Part shown: positions 4,704-5,524 of the stretch, piece by piece | Layout: the number at the start of each line of letters is the position of its first letter | Numbering within the stretch: position 1 is the first letter of the stretch | Source of the DNA: Clostridia bacterium | GTDB lineage: Bacteria > Bacillota > Clostridia > Christensenellales > Borkfalkiaceae | DNA length: 5,524 nt | NCBI GenBank assembly: GCA_029063275.1 | Contig: JAIDOO010000187.1 | Location: forward strand, 1 to 5,524 | Direction: 5' to 3' | Translations under genes and position numbers: made by a program | The notes under the pieces: generated by a model | The model's database searches: none | Seen by the model: only the letters and a program-made list of their open reading frames with translations | What the model was told of the DNA's origin: nothing

Positions 4704-5524
4704 ATACGAATACAAGGTATCTGCGGCAGGACGCATTAATATCATAGGTGAACACATTGACTACTGCGGAGGCAAGGTAATGCCCGCTGCGTTGTCACTA
4801 AAAAATACGGTATATGTTCGCCCCAACGGAACGGATAAGATAAATTTAAGTTGGACTACGTTGCCTGATAAAGTAACGCTTGATATAGATAAACTTGAAA
4901 GCTATAAAGACTTAAAGTATGGTAACTATCAGGCGGGCGCGGCGTTGATGTGGCAACGTGCAGGGCATAAGATAATCGGCTGTGATATGTTGCAGGACTG
5001 CACCGTTCCGTTCGGCAGCGGACTTTCAAGCTCGGCGGCGATAGAGGTTTCAACCATAGCCGCACTCGCAACAATAGCGGGCCAAGAATTAAATCACGTT
5101 GATATAGCTTTAAAAGCACAGCAAGCAGAAAGAGAGTACGCAGGTGTGAATTGCGGAATAATGGATCAGTACGCATCAGCTTGCGGTAAGAAAGATAAGG
5201 TGATGTTACTCAATTGTAGTACGCTTGAATGTGAGTATCTGCCTTTGAGATTGGGTAATTATTCGCTTGTTATTACAAACTGCAACAAGCCGCACAATCT
5301 TATTGAAAGCAAGTACAACGAAAGAAGAGTGGAAACTGATGAAGCGTTAAGGATACTTCAACGTAGGTTAGATATAAGTTGCCTTGCTGAATTAAGTCTT
5401 ACGCAGAACAAAAATTACAAGGGTATGTTGCCGAATGTTTTAAGAAAGCGTGTTGAACACGTCGTCAGCGAGTGTGAAAGAGTTCGTGTTGCAACGCTTG
5501 CGTTAAAAGCGGGCAACATGGAAA
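4693..5524 (+). CDS. galK: Galactokinase, N-terminal part (cut by window end)
   Basis: GalK phosphorylates galactose to galactose-1-phosphate with ATP, the first committed step of the Leloir pathway. 277 codons are present and open to the window edge, out of about 390-430 expected. It is a GHMP-family kinase. The galactokinase signature GRINIIGEHIDY (13-24) carries sugar-binding Glu20, His21 and Asp23. The ATP-binding loop is VPFGSGLSSSAA (105-116), and GVNCGIMDQYAS (151-162) contains the expected catalytic base Asp158. SKYNERR matches the conserved region that follows. The signature has Ile where many bacterial enzymes have Thr (GEHTD). Translation starts at an ATG 11 bases inside galT, with no clear ribosome binding site, so reinitiation or coupling is likely. 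The only other in-frame candidate after the upstream stop (4672-4674) is a CTG at 4675. A GalNAc kinase is a remote alternative, but the operon favours galactose. Confidence 0.94.
   Translation, partial: MKDKYEYKVSAAGRINIIGEHIDYCGGKVMPAALSLKNTVYVRPNGTDKINLSWTTLPDKVTLDIDKLESYKDLKYGNYQAGAALMWQRAGHKIIGCDMLQDCTVPFGSGLSSSAAIEVSTIAALATIAGQELNHVDIALKAQQAEREYAGVNCGIMDQYASACGKKDKVMLLNCSTLECEYLPLRLGNYSLVITNCNKPHNLIESKYNERRVETDEALRILQRRLDISCLAELSLTQNKNYKGMLPNVLRKRVEHVVSECERVRVATLALKAGNME

Noticed and set aside
4856..5176. 106-codon open frame on the - strand inside galK
   Set aside because: It lies wholly opposite the well-supported galactokinase coding sequence. Its composition is Leu/Ser/Arg-rich and low in conserved patterns, typical of an antisense shadow.

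Overview
The window looks like a low-GC Bacillota chromosome, probably an anaerobic, Clostridia-like organism. The evidence is the AT-rich spacers, A/G-rich ribosome binding sites, a textbook sigma-A promoter, a type 2 (Firmicutes-style) GalT, and a Ku protein with a short stand-alone LigD-type ligase. A finer placement cannot be made from sequence reading alone. Every gene lies on the + strand, and I see no tRNA, rRNA, IS element, phage gene or CRISPR array.

Region 1 (1-301) is a self-contained micro-gene. It has a sigma-A promoter (51-79), a strong ribosome binding site, a 59-codon zinc-ribbon protein of unknown function (106-285), and an intrinsic terminator whose stem includes the end of the gene and touches its stop codon (271-301).

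Region 2 (324-2050) is a two-gene DNA repair unit for bacterial non-homologous end joining. Ku binds broken double-strand ends and recruits the ATP-dependent ligase that seals them. The two reading frames overlap in a GTGA tetranucleotide. The polymerase and phosphoesterase domains that are often fused to LigD are absent here and must be encoded elsewhere or be missing.

Region 3 (2051-2319) is a 269-base non-coding spacer with unusual structure. It holds a candidate promoter, a palindrome at the expected transcription start, two imperfect direct copies of a roughly 42-base AT-rich repeat, a perfect 11-bp hairpin between them, and a second hairpin before the galE ribosome binding site. It looks like a long structured leader of the gal operon. 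It is the least explained part of the window.

Region 4 (2320-5524) is a Leloir-pathway galactose operon, galE-galT-galK, with galK cut by the window end. GalK phosphorylates galactose, GalT exchanges galactose-1-phosphate with UDP-glucose, and GalE regenerates UDP-glucose from UDP-galactose. The genes overlap by 4 and 11 bases, which suggests translational coupling.

No clearly new biological system is visible. The best leads are the duplicated, structured gal leader and the zinc-ribbon micro-gene whose terminator is tangled with its stop codon just ahead of a Ku gene that has no visible ribosome binding site.
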